From Chrysomallon squamiferum (Eukaryota > Mollusca > Gastropoda > Neomphalida > Peltospiridae): a DNA stretch of 64,000 bases. Shown here one piece after another: positions 42,139-54,746 of the stretch. Made by a program: the position numbers and the translations under genes. The notes beneath the pieces are model-generated. The model made no database searches. It had not been told where the DNA came from and saw only the letters and a program-made list of their open reading frames with translations. The first letter of the stretch is position 1; each line of letters starts with the position of its first letter. The DNA lies in contig CM022673.1 of assembly GCA_012295275.1 (NCBI GenBank), forward strand, positions 2,569,605 to 2,633,604, given 5' to 3'.

Positions 42139-42602
42139 TCAATTAGATTTCTTAAATGAAGACAACAAATTCTTATGTTTTTTCTTTTTGCTAACTTTTG
42201 AATCGTCATCTGCTGTCTTTGTTTTAGTTTTTTTCACGTCCTCTGACTTTCCTACATCTGATGAAACGTTTTCAACACTGCAATTAATGTCATCATCAAC
42301 ATCTTTGTTAACAACATCAACTCCGGCATTAACGTCTGGCCTGTCTGATTCAAAGACATCTTTGTGTGGATCTCGATACAGATCTGTGTCAACCTCATCA
42401 AATGAGCTGGACTTGGGCAAAGTCTGCAGACTGAAAGTTCTGTAAGGTTTTGTCAGGGTAGCTTTCTCACCTGCTAACAGCTGGCTGTCTTCTGCAGAAA
42501 TGGACTGAATGCTGTGTGACTTGTACATTCTGCGGGCAAGAGGATCTTGTTTCTGGACAAGCATTATGTGCTCTGGAGGAGAGGCCCATGGTTGTTGTTC
42601 AC
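42139..42602 (-). CDS. SLC17 exon 12 (C-terminal tail)
   Basis: Begins with EQQPWASPPEH, the VGLUT-like post-TM12 motif, then 140 residues of Ser/Asp-rich sequence with SFDEVDTDLYRDPH and a Lys-rich end (KKKKHKNLLSSFKKSN). No known domain. TGA stop at 42139-42141. Confidence 0.9.
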
Positions 42603-45110
42603 CTGAAATTGAAATGAAAAATTAATATAATATGATAACAACAACAACAACAAATAAAAAATAAAATAAAATAAAAAATCACAAAACCCCTTAAAAAACA
42701 ACAACAAAAAATATGAATCTGAGAAAAATAAAAAGGTAACAAAAAAAACAAAAAAATAAAAAATAAAAAAAAACAACCAAAAATAAATATGTTTTAATAA
42801 CAAAATAATTTTTTTCTTGATATATGGTATTCATACAAAAATGGTCAATGTGAATTATACAAATGTTAAAACAACAACAACAATAACCAAAACAAGCAAA
42901 ACAAAAAGCTTTAGTTCAGTGGTTAGAGTTCACTGACTGATCATGATTCCATTCCAACCAGGCCATCACAGCCATTTAAACAAAGTTCTTAATATGTGTT
43001 GTCTATGGAAACTTGTAGTAAATAGACACCTTTGTCTTAAACATGACGAAAAAAATGCGAGGACTGTCACGATGAATTTTCTCTCTTGTATCATTGCATA
43101 TTGTTTTAAATGAAATATTTTATTCATTACATATATAGTTTATGTGTGTGTGTGTGTGTAAGAAATATATTCATTCACAAATTATCAATAAGCTTCTTAC
43201 CAGAACCAAATGCAAGAAAAAGAATGAAAGCAAGTGCAGTGATTCCAGTTGTGAAATAGAAAACATCATGCCAGCCATGTACATCCTGTAAAAGAAAACA
43301 ACAACTTTACAGATTAGATTTCGAAAAAAACAAAACAACTTTGCCTTAGCGAAAGCATAGAAGTTTATCAGTTTTGTATTAAACCACTAGAGCTGTTACT
43401 ATTTCCATTTCTATCACTGATACAACCATATCACTACTACCGCTATTATTATCATTGTTACCACGACTGTTGCTATTACTACTACAGTCACTACTGTTAG
43501 TGAAAATAATCCTGTTATCATCACCATTATAGACATAAACATAGGTATATTTATAATAAACAAAAATAAAAGTGTGGATATTGTTAGGAAATTGTGTATT
43601 ACATAACATAGAAGAATCTAAAGAAATATGTATTATTATTATAATAACTCAGAAAAGCTGTACACTGATACACGCACACTCAGCTTGTCACAACACTCTT
43701 TCTCAAACAGCAAAATGAAAAAAATAATAAAATAGAAATTTTTAAAATCTTAATCTTATTTAATAGAAAATAATTAATCTAAATTTAGAGTTCTATAAGG
43801 AATTAATTTAAAAAAAAATGAAAATTATAGAAATGTAGAAAAAGAAAGAAAAATTCAACATAGGCAGAAAAACACAGAATTTTCACTGTCCTGATATTTC
43901 ATGATCAAATGCTGACAGGTAAGACTAGGATGAATGTGATGCCTATCAAAGTAAATTTTTAAATTCAGGGAAGTGTGAAATAAACAGCTACAAGAAAATC
44001 TGCCTCCATATTACAAATTCCCATCATGTCTGTGGTTCTCTTTGTGGTATAACAGGCTCCAAATGTGATTTACATGGGAGCATTTTGACTACTAACAACT
44101 GTTAATACTGATTTTTAACAAATCATCTTTATAAGTTTGGATTTGAAGGAATGATTAGTTATAAACTGATATAATACATCTGACATATATGCATTGTATA
44201 CATGCATGTAGACATCATCATACATACATACTCTGTTAGTCACACATACACACACAAACACACACACACACATAACACGTACACATACACATGCAAATAA
44301 AATAAACAAATAAAATAATTTATCATAAGTATTCATATAATAGAGTCAGTTGAATGAGCAGACTGACATGCAAGATGTTGCAGGTCTCCACCAACGCACA
44401 CAAGAAGCCCTCGTAATTAACTGGAACATAACACTGGACACATCTGTTGTCTGATGTTTCACACCCCTCAACTGTTTACATATTAAACAATCACTGCAGC
44501 AGATAATAACATTATTAGCTACAGAAGTTCAGTGATTTTTCTGGACATGCAAAAGTAAAGTTAAAACAAAGAACCCCACAAATCTGAACAAGACTGAAAA
44601 CATGAAACAGTAAAACAGTTTTAATCATTCCACAACCATTTTTAGTACAAAAAAATAAAGTTCACAAAATTTAAAATTTCAGTTTTACCTGAAGCATCAC
44701 ATGCTGAAATATTATTTGCATTTAATGAAAAAAAGAAAAAAAAAAAAAACCCAGTTGTGCGAAATATATATTATTACTGCAAACAAATAAGTTTTAAAAT
44801 GATAAGAATTTAAAAGTTTAATTGATTCTGCTAAAATATTGTTAATTCATCTCATTTAGTATTTCACTGTTCTCCCCCTCAAAGAAAATAGATAGATAGA
44901 TAGATAGACAGACAGATGGCTAGACAGATATAAAAAAAATAATTAAAAAGAGATCTGTAGATGTTCATGATTAGATTTATTGGGTAACAGGAAAACAAAT
45001 GATCTTGTAATTTAAACATTCTGTTTGGTTGGTTTGTAACTTTAAAGACTTTGTTAGTGATAAAACTGTTAAAACATCTAATGTTACACCCTGTAAATAA
45101 TATTAATAAT

Positions 45111-45164
<54 letters not shown>

Positions 45165-45281
45165 CATTATCATCATCATAATCATCATCATCATTTATAA
45201 CATTAAATGTGCATAAAACATAATTTAAACAAAATATATTTTTATTTTAAATAAAGAGCTACTGTATACCTATATTTTTTT

Positions 45282-45318
<37 letters not shown>

Positions 45319-46698
45319 TATAATTCATGCTAAACACTGACAATAAAATAAATTTAATGCAAGAAATATATGTCTGGGTTATTATGTATGATGCTATAAA
45401 TACAGAGTAAAAAAAATAAAAAAATGTTTAGTTTGTTTTATTTTAATTTATTTTTTTATATACATACATGACTCTGAGTTAGATGTCCAGCCACTATTGG
45501 TGCTGCGACAGATGCAATATTCCCAACAGTGGACGACAGACCCACTAGAAAACTTGCGTGTCGTGTTGACAAGTCATAATGGTTAATCTGCCAACCTGAA
45601 AGGAAGTTAAATTAAAAACAATTAAAATTGCAACAGTCTCATCATGGGGTCTGAAATGTTACAGTTTCAGTGTAATGAGAGAAAACTTTTTTTTTAGCAG
45701 TAAGTGATTTTTAGTTTGCACCTTCCCATAGATAACAATGTATATACCATACTTTTGGATATATTGGTTATGGTACACTGGTTGGAATGGGATATAACCC
45801 ACTGGTATATTATGAAGGAATGAAATAAAACACAAAGACACACATACACACACATTCTGTATGAAATTAATTACTAATATATGTATAGTAATGTTATTAT
45901 CCTAAGTACCATTGCAATAGCACTACCACGCACAAACACGTGCACACACACACGACATTAGTATGTATATAATTAATATCCACACTTAATTAACATTTTT
46001 ACCTGACACTGACATTCCACTGGCACCCACAGCCACTGTCAGGACAATTATCACAGATACTTTGTCACCAGCAAAGGTTAGTGCAAAGAAACCACAGGCC
46101 TCAATTCCAAAAGCTGAAATGATTTAGAAAAGATTAAAAACAAAGCAAAAATGTATCCAACTTGAATATGTACTAGATATCTGGATTGACTGTCTGAAAA
46201 ATTTATAATATGCAGAATAACATCATGGGTTAGCTACCTGAAAAAAAATAAAAAATAAAAAATGAAAAAGAGTTAGTGTGATAGAAAATTGTTTTTTTTT
46301 TTAAATATTATTATCAACATTCCACGTTATGTTTTTATTAAACTAACTTTATTCTTGATTAAAACTAAAATATAACAAAACTTTACCAAGTCCTGTGAAC
46401 AATTTTCTGACATTGGTTGTACTCAGTTTGTTTTTCAGAAGGAGCCAGTCAGCGAACCACCCACTCAATCCTGCAGCAAGAACTTTGGCCACGTGAGGAA
46501 TAGAAGAGTAAACCCCATTCTGATTAAAACAAAACAAAAACAAGAAGGAAATTTAAAATGTTGTAGATCAGGAAAGAACAAAAATGTGTGTATTTCTGTG
46601 GTTCTGTATGACTCTCTCTCTCTCTCTCTGTCTCTTTCTCTCTCTCTCTCTGTCTCTTTCTCTCTCTCTCTCTCTCTGTCTCTGTCTCTCTGTTTCTC

Positions 46699-46743
<45 letters not shown>

Positions 46744-46795
46744 TTCTCTCTCTCTCTCAGTCTCTTTCTCTCTGACTCTGTCTCTGTCTCTCTGT

Positions 46796-46881
<86 letters not shown>

Positions 46882-47121
46882 GTATATATGTGTGTGTGTG
46901 TGTGTGTGTATAAAATGAAATCTTACTTCTGCAACACTAAATCCAAACAAACTCAGGTAGAAAGGCTCATTAGTTAACATGAGTATAAAAACCCAGTTTC
47001 TCGCAAAGTGACACACACACAGAACTATTGCTGGAGGTGAAATTAAAATCTGTTTCCATGGAAGATAGCCTCCCTAAAATCAAAATTAAACTTTACTGAC
47101 ACAAAAAAAAACCAGTTGAGA

Positions 47122-47165
<44 letters not shown>

Positions 47166-47309
47166 AAAATGATGAAAATAGAATTATATACATACTATAA
47201 TACTTTATTACCTGACTATCTGTAACATGATGTGTCTGCATATTTCTGAGTGTATGTATGTGTGTGTTGTGTGTACATGTTAGTATAAAAGATAAAAACC
47301 AATTGAGAA

Positions 47310-47347
<38 letters not shown>

Positions 47348-49509
47348 TGATGAAAATAGAATTATGTACATACTATAATACTGTCTTATTACCTGTGTGT
47401 GACATGATGCATCTGCATGTTTCTGAGTGTATGTATGTATGTATGTGTTGTGTGTACATGTTTGTATAAACAATAAAAGAGAGATAGACAGAGATACAAA
47501 AATTAACAGATAAATACACCTGTATTTTTAAAATATATATTTTTTATTACAACTGTTGCAATGTATACACAGAATGTGAAAGACAGAGGATGAAAGAAAG
47601 AAAAAACTGTGTGAGAGAGAAAGAAGGAAAAATAAGAGAGAATCAATATCAAACTTAAGATTCAACATTCTTGCACACGGCTTGTGAAAACTTATGCAGC
47701 GTAACAATATAGCACTTGGAAACAATGAAGGCTCAAATAGATTTTGTACATTAAACACAGCTGTGCTGTATTATTCATGCTGGGAAATGTTGTTGTTTTC
47801 AAAATGAACATAAATGCTGACTGGAGTTAAATCAGAATCATTCTATTCTCTTTTGTTGCTGCAAAATATCTTTTGTCTTGCGATATTTCATTTAATGGTT
47901 GATGATTTATAACAGTATTTCTTTTATAATATTAATATTCTTCTTATTGTTATTGTTATTATTATAATTGTTATTGCTACTGTCATTATTATTATTTATT
48001 ACTGTTATTATTATTATTATGACTACCATTATTATTACTATTATTATTATTGTTATTATTATGACTATTATTACTACTACTACTACTACTATTATTATGA
48101 TTATTATTATTATTATTATGACTATTATTATTATTATTATTATTATTATGATTATGACTATTATTATTACTACTACTACTATTATTATTATAATTATTAT
48201 TATGACTATTATTATTACTACTACTACTATTATTATTGTTATTATTATGACTATTATTATTATTACTACTACTAATATTATTATTGTTATTGTTACCTCA
48301 TAGTCAAGTACTCCATCACCTTGTGATTTCTGCAAGTGGCCCAGCTCATTGTCGCTGATCAGTTTGTGGTGGGAGGGTTTCTCCTTGGCAAAACACAGCC
48401 ACGCCACCACCCAGGCTATCCCCACACCACCTGCAGTACAAGCACATCTAGTGAGACAGTGCTTTCTTTTAGTTAACCATACACTTGTTATTACAATGAC
48501 ATCACTACTACAACTACTACCATCACCACACCACCTGCAGTACAAGCACATCTAGTGAGACAGTGCTTTCTTTTAGTTAACTATACACTTGTTATTACAA
48601 TCACATCACTACTACAACTACTACCATCACCACACCACCTGCAGTACAAGCATATCTAGTGAGACAGTGCTTTCCTTTAGTTAACTATACACTTGTTATT
48701 ACAATCACTCATATTCTGATATTACTACTACAACTACTACCATCGCCACCACCACCACCACTACTACTATTGTTGTAGTTTTGATTATGTTACAATTACT
48801 TCTGCTGTATTTACTGCTTCTGCTGCTGCTAGAGGTTGTTGTAATAGTAATGATGGTGATGTTTGCTTTAGAAGTAGTAGTGATGGTGGTGTTGCGATAA
48901 GTGAGGTAATGGTACCAGTGGTTATTATGATGCTATCTACAGCAGCAGTAGTAGTAGTAATGGTGGTTTTGGTGGCTGTATGAGACATGGTAGTATCAGT
49001 GTTGGTAATGGTAGTAGCAGTTATTGTAATAGTGGTGGTGATGATGACAGTAGTGGTTGTAGTAGCAGTGGTGCTGATGGTGATAATAATAGTTGTAGTC
49101 ATGTTGGTGATGATGACGAAAGTAGTTGTATAGTGGTAATAATGTTGAAGAAAAACAAGAACATCACTTAACTGAAAAATGTTGTTAAAGGTATAAATTG
49201 ATGTTTTATGCGTGTTGCAGACATAATGAACCATTGTTAAGTCTTGTTAAAAAAAAAACGGTCAAAGTTTTACCATTCAAGTAGAATATAAACTGCCAGC
49301 CAATAAAATGAGTTACCAGACCAGCTGTTGGGAACCCTAAAACAGCTCCAAAGTAGGCTCCTGTTAATAAACAAACAAACAAACAAATGTGGAGTGCTGC
49401 ATGAGTAACATGAGTCTTGTTTAATTAATTAATTTATTATTATCATCATCATCATCATCATCATAATCATCATCATTATTTTAAAAAGAACGAAATAAAC
49501 TTAAACAAA

Positions 49510-49559
<50 letters not shown>

Positions 49560-50078
49560 AACCACAGCAAAAAATGTGAAGAGCTATTTTCAATGGATAT
49601 AAATATGTATTTTAAAAATAAATCACAAATGAATGAATAAACTCAAAAGTAAAAGAAAAAAAATCTATATAATAAAATAAATAAATCTTTATATTATTAG
49701 AGCATTAGCTATATACATTTAATTTAGTAAAGTATACAAATAAAGACTAGACTATATTATATATCATAAACAACAAAAATAATAAAAATAGCAATAGTAG
49801 TAATAGTAATAATAATAGTAATGACAGTAAGTAATAATAATAACTGTAATAATGATGATGATGATGATGATGATGATAATGATAATTAATAATAAAACAA
49901 ACCAGTAAGAACTATGGAGCCAGTGCGACCACGTTCCTGTGGTGTTGACCAGTGTCGTATAATCCCATAACATGCAGGATACAACAAACCCTGAACAACA
50001 AAACATCATCAACATCATCATGTATAGTTGAGCAAACAAATAAAAATTTATAAAAATTGTAAATAAATATATATGTTA

Positions 50079-50127
<49 letters not shown>

Positions 50128-51513
50128 TGTGTGTGTGTGTATGTATGTTATATACTTAGACTGATAATTAGATACATAGAGATGGCTGGATGGATGGTAG
50201 CTATAGATAGGAAGACAGAAAGATGGATAGACAGACAGTCAGTCACACAGACAGCTTAAAATATTCATACTTGATAAAAAGAACTATACATATTTCCTAT
50301 AAGTGAACAAGCATAGTTATATTATAATGCGATAGGCCCAGATGAATTTCAGTCATCACTTGTGCAGAAACCCAGGGATGAAAGCATTAATCAGGAAAGC
50401 CTACGTATAAGTGACAAATTGAATATATTCACCTCACTAAGTCCTTGCAGAAACCGGATGATGCAGGTGAATGAGTAACTGACATCACTAATAGCTGTAG
50501 GAAGCAGCAGATTCAGGGCGCTAGACAACAAAATACTACCACCATACAGTCTGAAATAATCAGTGATAGTCTACATCAGCATCAGTAGTGTCGTTTTTAT
50601 TAATACCTCTTCTATATGTGTTTGTGTATGAATTTGTATGTTTGGATGTTTATGTATCTAAATGTGTGTATGTGTGTGTGTGTATATATATGTATGTGTG
50701 TGTATGTATGTATGTATGTATGTATGTATGTATGTATTATGTGTATATGGATGTATGTGTGTTTGTGAATGGATATGTATGTGTATATATGTGTTGAGAT
50801 ATGTAGACACAACTCTGATAGATTTACATACATAATTAAGATAAAAAACTAAATAAATAAACATTGAGATTCCTAGACACAGCTCTGATAGACTGGCACA
50901 CGTAATTAGGATGTATAACTTGTAACCTGTGGCAGGGTAGTTTAGTTGCAAGATATCCACCAGGCAGATGGGTAATGAGATACCCAATGTAGAAAACACT
51001 GTGAAGAAATCCAATCATCCGAGTGTCCCACCTAACATTTGGAAGCTGGAAATGAGAGAAAAGCAAGTGATTAAACAGATTAACAAAATAGAAATATTAT
51101 ATATATTTTATGAGGGTGTTTTAATGGATGTTGGTAAGTGGAAGATCCCTGATTTCAGGTGTGTGAACCCATTCAGGTATTTGCTATTCCTGTCAATATG
51201 ACTTATCTTGTTACAATATATATTTTCCTGTTTACAGGAAGGCAGATCAAAACGATCTCTTGTTGCTAATCATTAACAGTAGCTCATTAAGAAGGAGGAT
51301 ATGGTGTTCTTTTTCACATCATTATATATACATTATATATTTAATAACCATTATGACATTAATATTTAAATCTTTTGATGTGTTGTTAAATGTTTTAATG
51401 TTTCAGTGCAAATTATTTAACTTTTTTTTTTTTAAGCCATGCTTTAATTTAAAAAAAAAAAATAATAATAAAACAAAATAATTCAAAAGATTGATGACAA
51501 AACAGACTGATCC

Positions 51514-51560
<47 letters not shown>

Positions 51561-51769
51561 GATACTTCAAAAAAATAAATAAAAATGGAATAAACAAACA
51601 GAAGTTAATAACAATAGTGATAAAAAAAGTGATGAAACATGATGTATGAAAAAGTTGCAAAACAAATTCATCCATGTATATACAAACATATGTTCATATA
51701 CCCACAAATACACACGCTATTTCTATTTCTTTTTAAAATTACCCAATTTAACAAATAAACATAAAATAA

Positions 51770-51809
<40 letters not shown>

Positions 51810-52189
51810 TACTGGATGATACCAATACAGAATAATCTTTGATATTATCTTTTCTATTCTTTGGTTTTTAAATATATTTCCAATAAAAAACAATTATTTA
51901 AGTAGGGATATATCTCTGATACACATTTTATCCTGACTCCAGTTTTTAACATGTCTGTGCGCAAAGGACATCTGTGACACTATATCAGTGTCAAAATCTG
52001 CTTTTGCCATAACATGTAAAGAGATCATTATCTGTGTTATCTGTAGCATCATGTTGTTGTGAAGATGAAACTGTCAACTTCTAAAACAATAAAATCATGC
52101 CTCTCTAAGCAAAACCGAACAGTGACTACAAAAATAAAATAAAATGAAATAATAATAATAACAACAATAATAATAATAGTAATAATAAC

Positions 52190-52279
<90 letters not shown>

Positions 52280-53886
52280 AAAAAAAAGAAGAAAATACCA
52301 ATAATAAGTTTAAAAAGGACGTCTTAAAGAAGCATTTCTTTGTCTGATTTTTTTTAATGACATTTGAATCAGAAAAATATTCTTGTTTATTTATTTATTT
52401 ATTTGTATAATTTTGGTACAAATAAAAATTATTAACATAAAATGATCGAGGTTATTTAGTGTCAAAATACAGATTTTATAACCTAGATATTTTAGAAATG
52501 TTTAAAACAGTATTAAAATGGTTACTGACTAGATATAATGTGTAGAATATCTTTAAAACTGTAAGATTTCGAAGTTGGAATTTGCAATAGTTCAGTATCA
52601 AAACAATGAGATCATTTTATACTTGTGCTTTCTAATAATGGTCTCTTCTGAATTTCCTCTCTTAGTGCATTTCTTTGTCCCAGAGGTTTCACACAGAAAT
52701 TAGACAATTTGAATAAACATTTACCAGAAAACTCTAGACTCAGATTTGGGATTGTAGCAGTTGTGGCTGTAGTAGTGATGGGCAGTGGTAGTGTAATGGT
52801 AGTGTAATGATAGTGTAATGATAGTGTAATGATAGTGTAATGGTGGTGTAATGATAGTGTAATGGTGGTGTAATGATAGTGTAATGATAGTGTAATGATA
52901 GTGTGGTGGTAGTGTAATGGTGGTGTAATGGTAGTGTAATGGTAGTGTGGTGGTAGTGTAATGGTGGTGTAATGGTAGTGTAATGGTAGTGTGGTGGTAG
53001 TGTAATGGTAGTGTAATGGTAGGACTGAAGAGGATTACAAAAGGCTTTGTAAACTGAATTGAGTGTTTCCTTTATGTTAAGCATCTATCCAAAAATCCAG
53101 ACTCATTTATAGACTTACTTATTGCTGGCAAACAGACCAAGAGCTTTTGAAAAAATGGAGTTTCATCACTTCCCTGTGAATCTTATAGTCTTTCCAGCTG
53201 AAGTCTGTATGAAGTCTTCACTTTTTTCCTTAGTTGAGAAATCTTTAAAGTGCTGTAGTGTTTCTCATTCCATGTTTAGTTGAGAAAACATTAATCGTAC
53301 TCCAGTGATTTTTAACTTAACTTTCTGACATCACTGAACCAATTTGTTCTTTATCAGATACACACATGCATTTTTATGCAATAGGATGTTAAATGAAAAA
53401 GAAATTCCTAACTTATGAACACCAATGTCATAAGATTTTTTTTGAGAATTCCCATATACACCCACTCAATGGGTTTCACAGTCCAATTATTGCCTCTACC
53501 AAATATATTTTTAAAACAGTTTTCAAAAACATATTATTATTATTATTTTTCTAATCATTTATGACTGAAAATATTTGTAATGAGCATTGATCAGCAATAA
53601 AGCTTCAGTTCCCTAGTGGTGACTATAATGAATAACACATGTTCCACCTATTCATTATTAGTGTTCAGTCTAAAGTGAAATAAGTAATATAATGTTTTTA
53701 CTATTCTGAGCAGTAATAATAATATTAAGCATTCAACCATTACTTGTTAGTGCTTATGCAAAAGTGATAAACAGTAGATACTTTAGATATAATTGAATCA
53801 AATATGGATAATACAAATCTATATCCATATGTTTGTATGTGTGCATGTGTGTGTGTGTGGGTACAATCACATGTATAAATTAATGA

Positions 53887-53926
<40 letters not shown>

Positions 53927-54715
53927 CAGTTAACCTTAACTAAACTACATGAAAAACTTTATTATTATTATCATAATTTTACTCTTTTTATTTTTTGTAA
54001 TAACAGGCCACATAATTTAAAGTTTTAGTTTACAGATTTTTTAAAGACATAAGATGGGTTTTTTCATTATTTTTTCATTTTTTCTTAACCTTTTATTTCT
54101 GTACATCAACATATAAGTGGATTGATCAAACTGTTTGAATGTCCGTTAATATTTAAATTTAATATAGCATCTACCTGTCTACAGAACCATTTTTATAATG
54201 TATTTAGTATTATGCAGTATATTATCCGTTTGATTCTAAAATACAACATGAATTTTTAATGCTCTTTAATATACTTGCTATATTATAAATTCAGAAAAAA
54301 TCTATCAAGACACAAGTTAGAAAAATCACATCAGTCCAACTGAATTTTGCAGAAAAGTGTTTTCTGGTGGTAAAAATATACCTGGATTGGTAAAACTGGT
54401 GAAATAAATTAGAAATTATAATTCATAACAGTCAACTTTCTTTTTTTATTGAATAACATTGAATGGATATTATATATGGTGTTAGTTTGGCTGTAAAAAA
54501 ATCTCAAAAAAAATAAAAATAAATAAAAACAAAAATAATAATAATAATAATAACAATAAAAATATAATAAAAAGGAAAATAATTAGAATTTTGTTTGTCA
54601 TTAAACTCATTTATCATTTTCTTTTCTTCATGTTTGTATCTATATTTGTTTCTATTTCACCATGCGTTCTTTTTTATTTGTATACCTATTCCATCCTAAT
54701 AATACCTGTATATTA

Positions 54716-54746
<31 letters not shown>

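Noticed and set aside
46465-47016. 183-codon minus-strand ORF with Arg-Glu repeats
   Set aside because: It is the (CT)n tract read through, fused to fragments of SLC17 exons 7 and 8. The real exons stop at canonical splice sites.
47907-48551. 214-codon minus-strand ORF rich in Ile and Val
   Set aside because: Combines the triplicated acceptor region, SLC17 exon 6 and the following trinucleotide tract. Only 48297-48430 is coding.
48785-49234. 149-codon Thr/Ile-rich minus ORF
   Set aside because: Degenerate triplet repeat in an SLC17 intron, with no domain and no phase-compatible splice sites.
52740-53084. 114-codon Thr/His/Tyr-rich minus ORF
   Set aside because: Translation of the 11-bp minisatellite.
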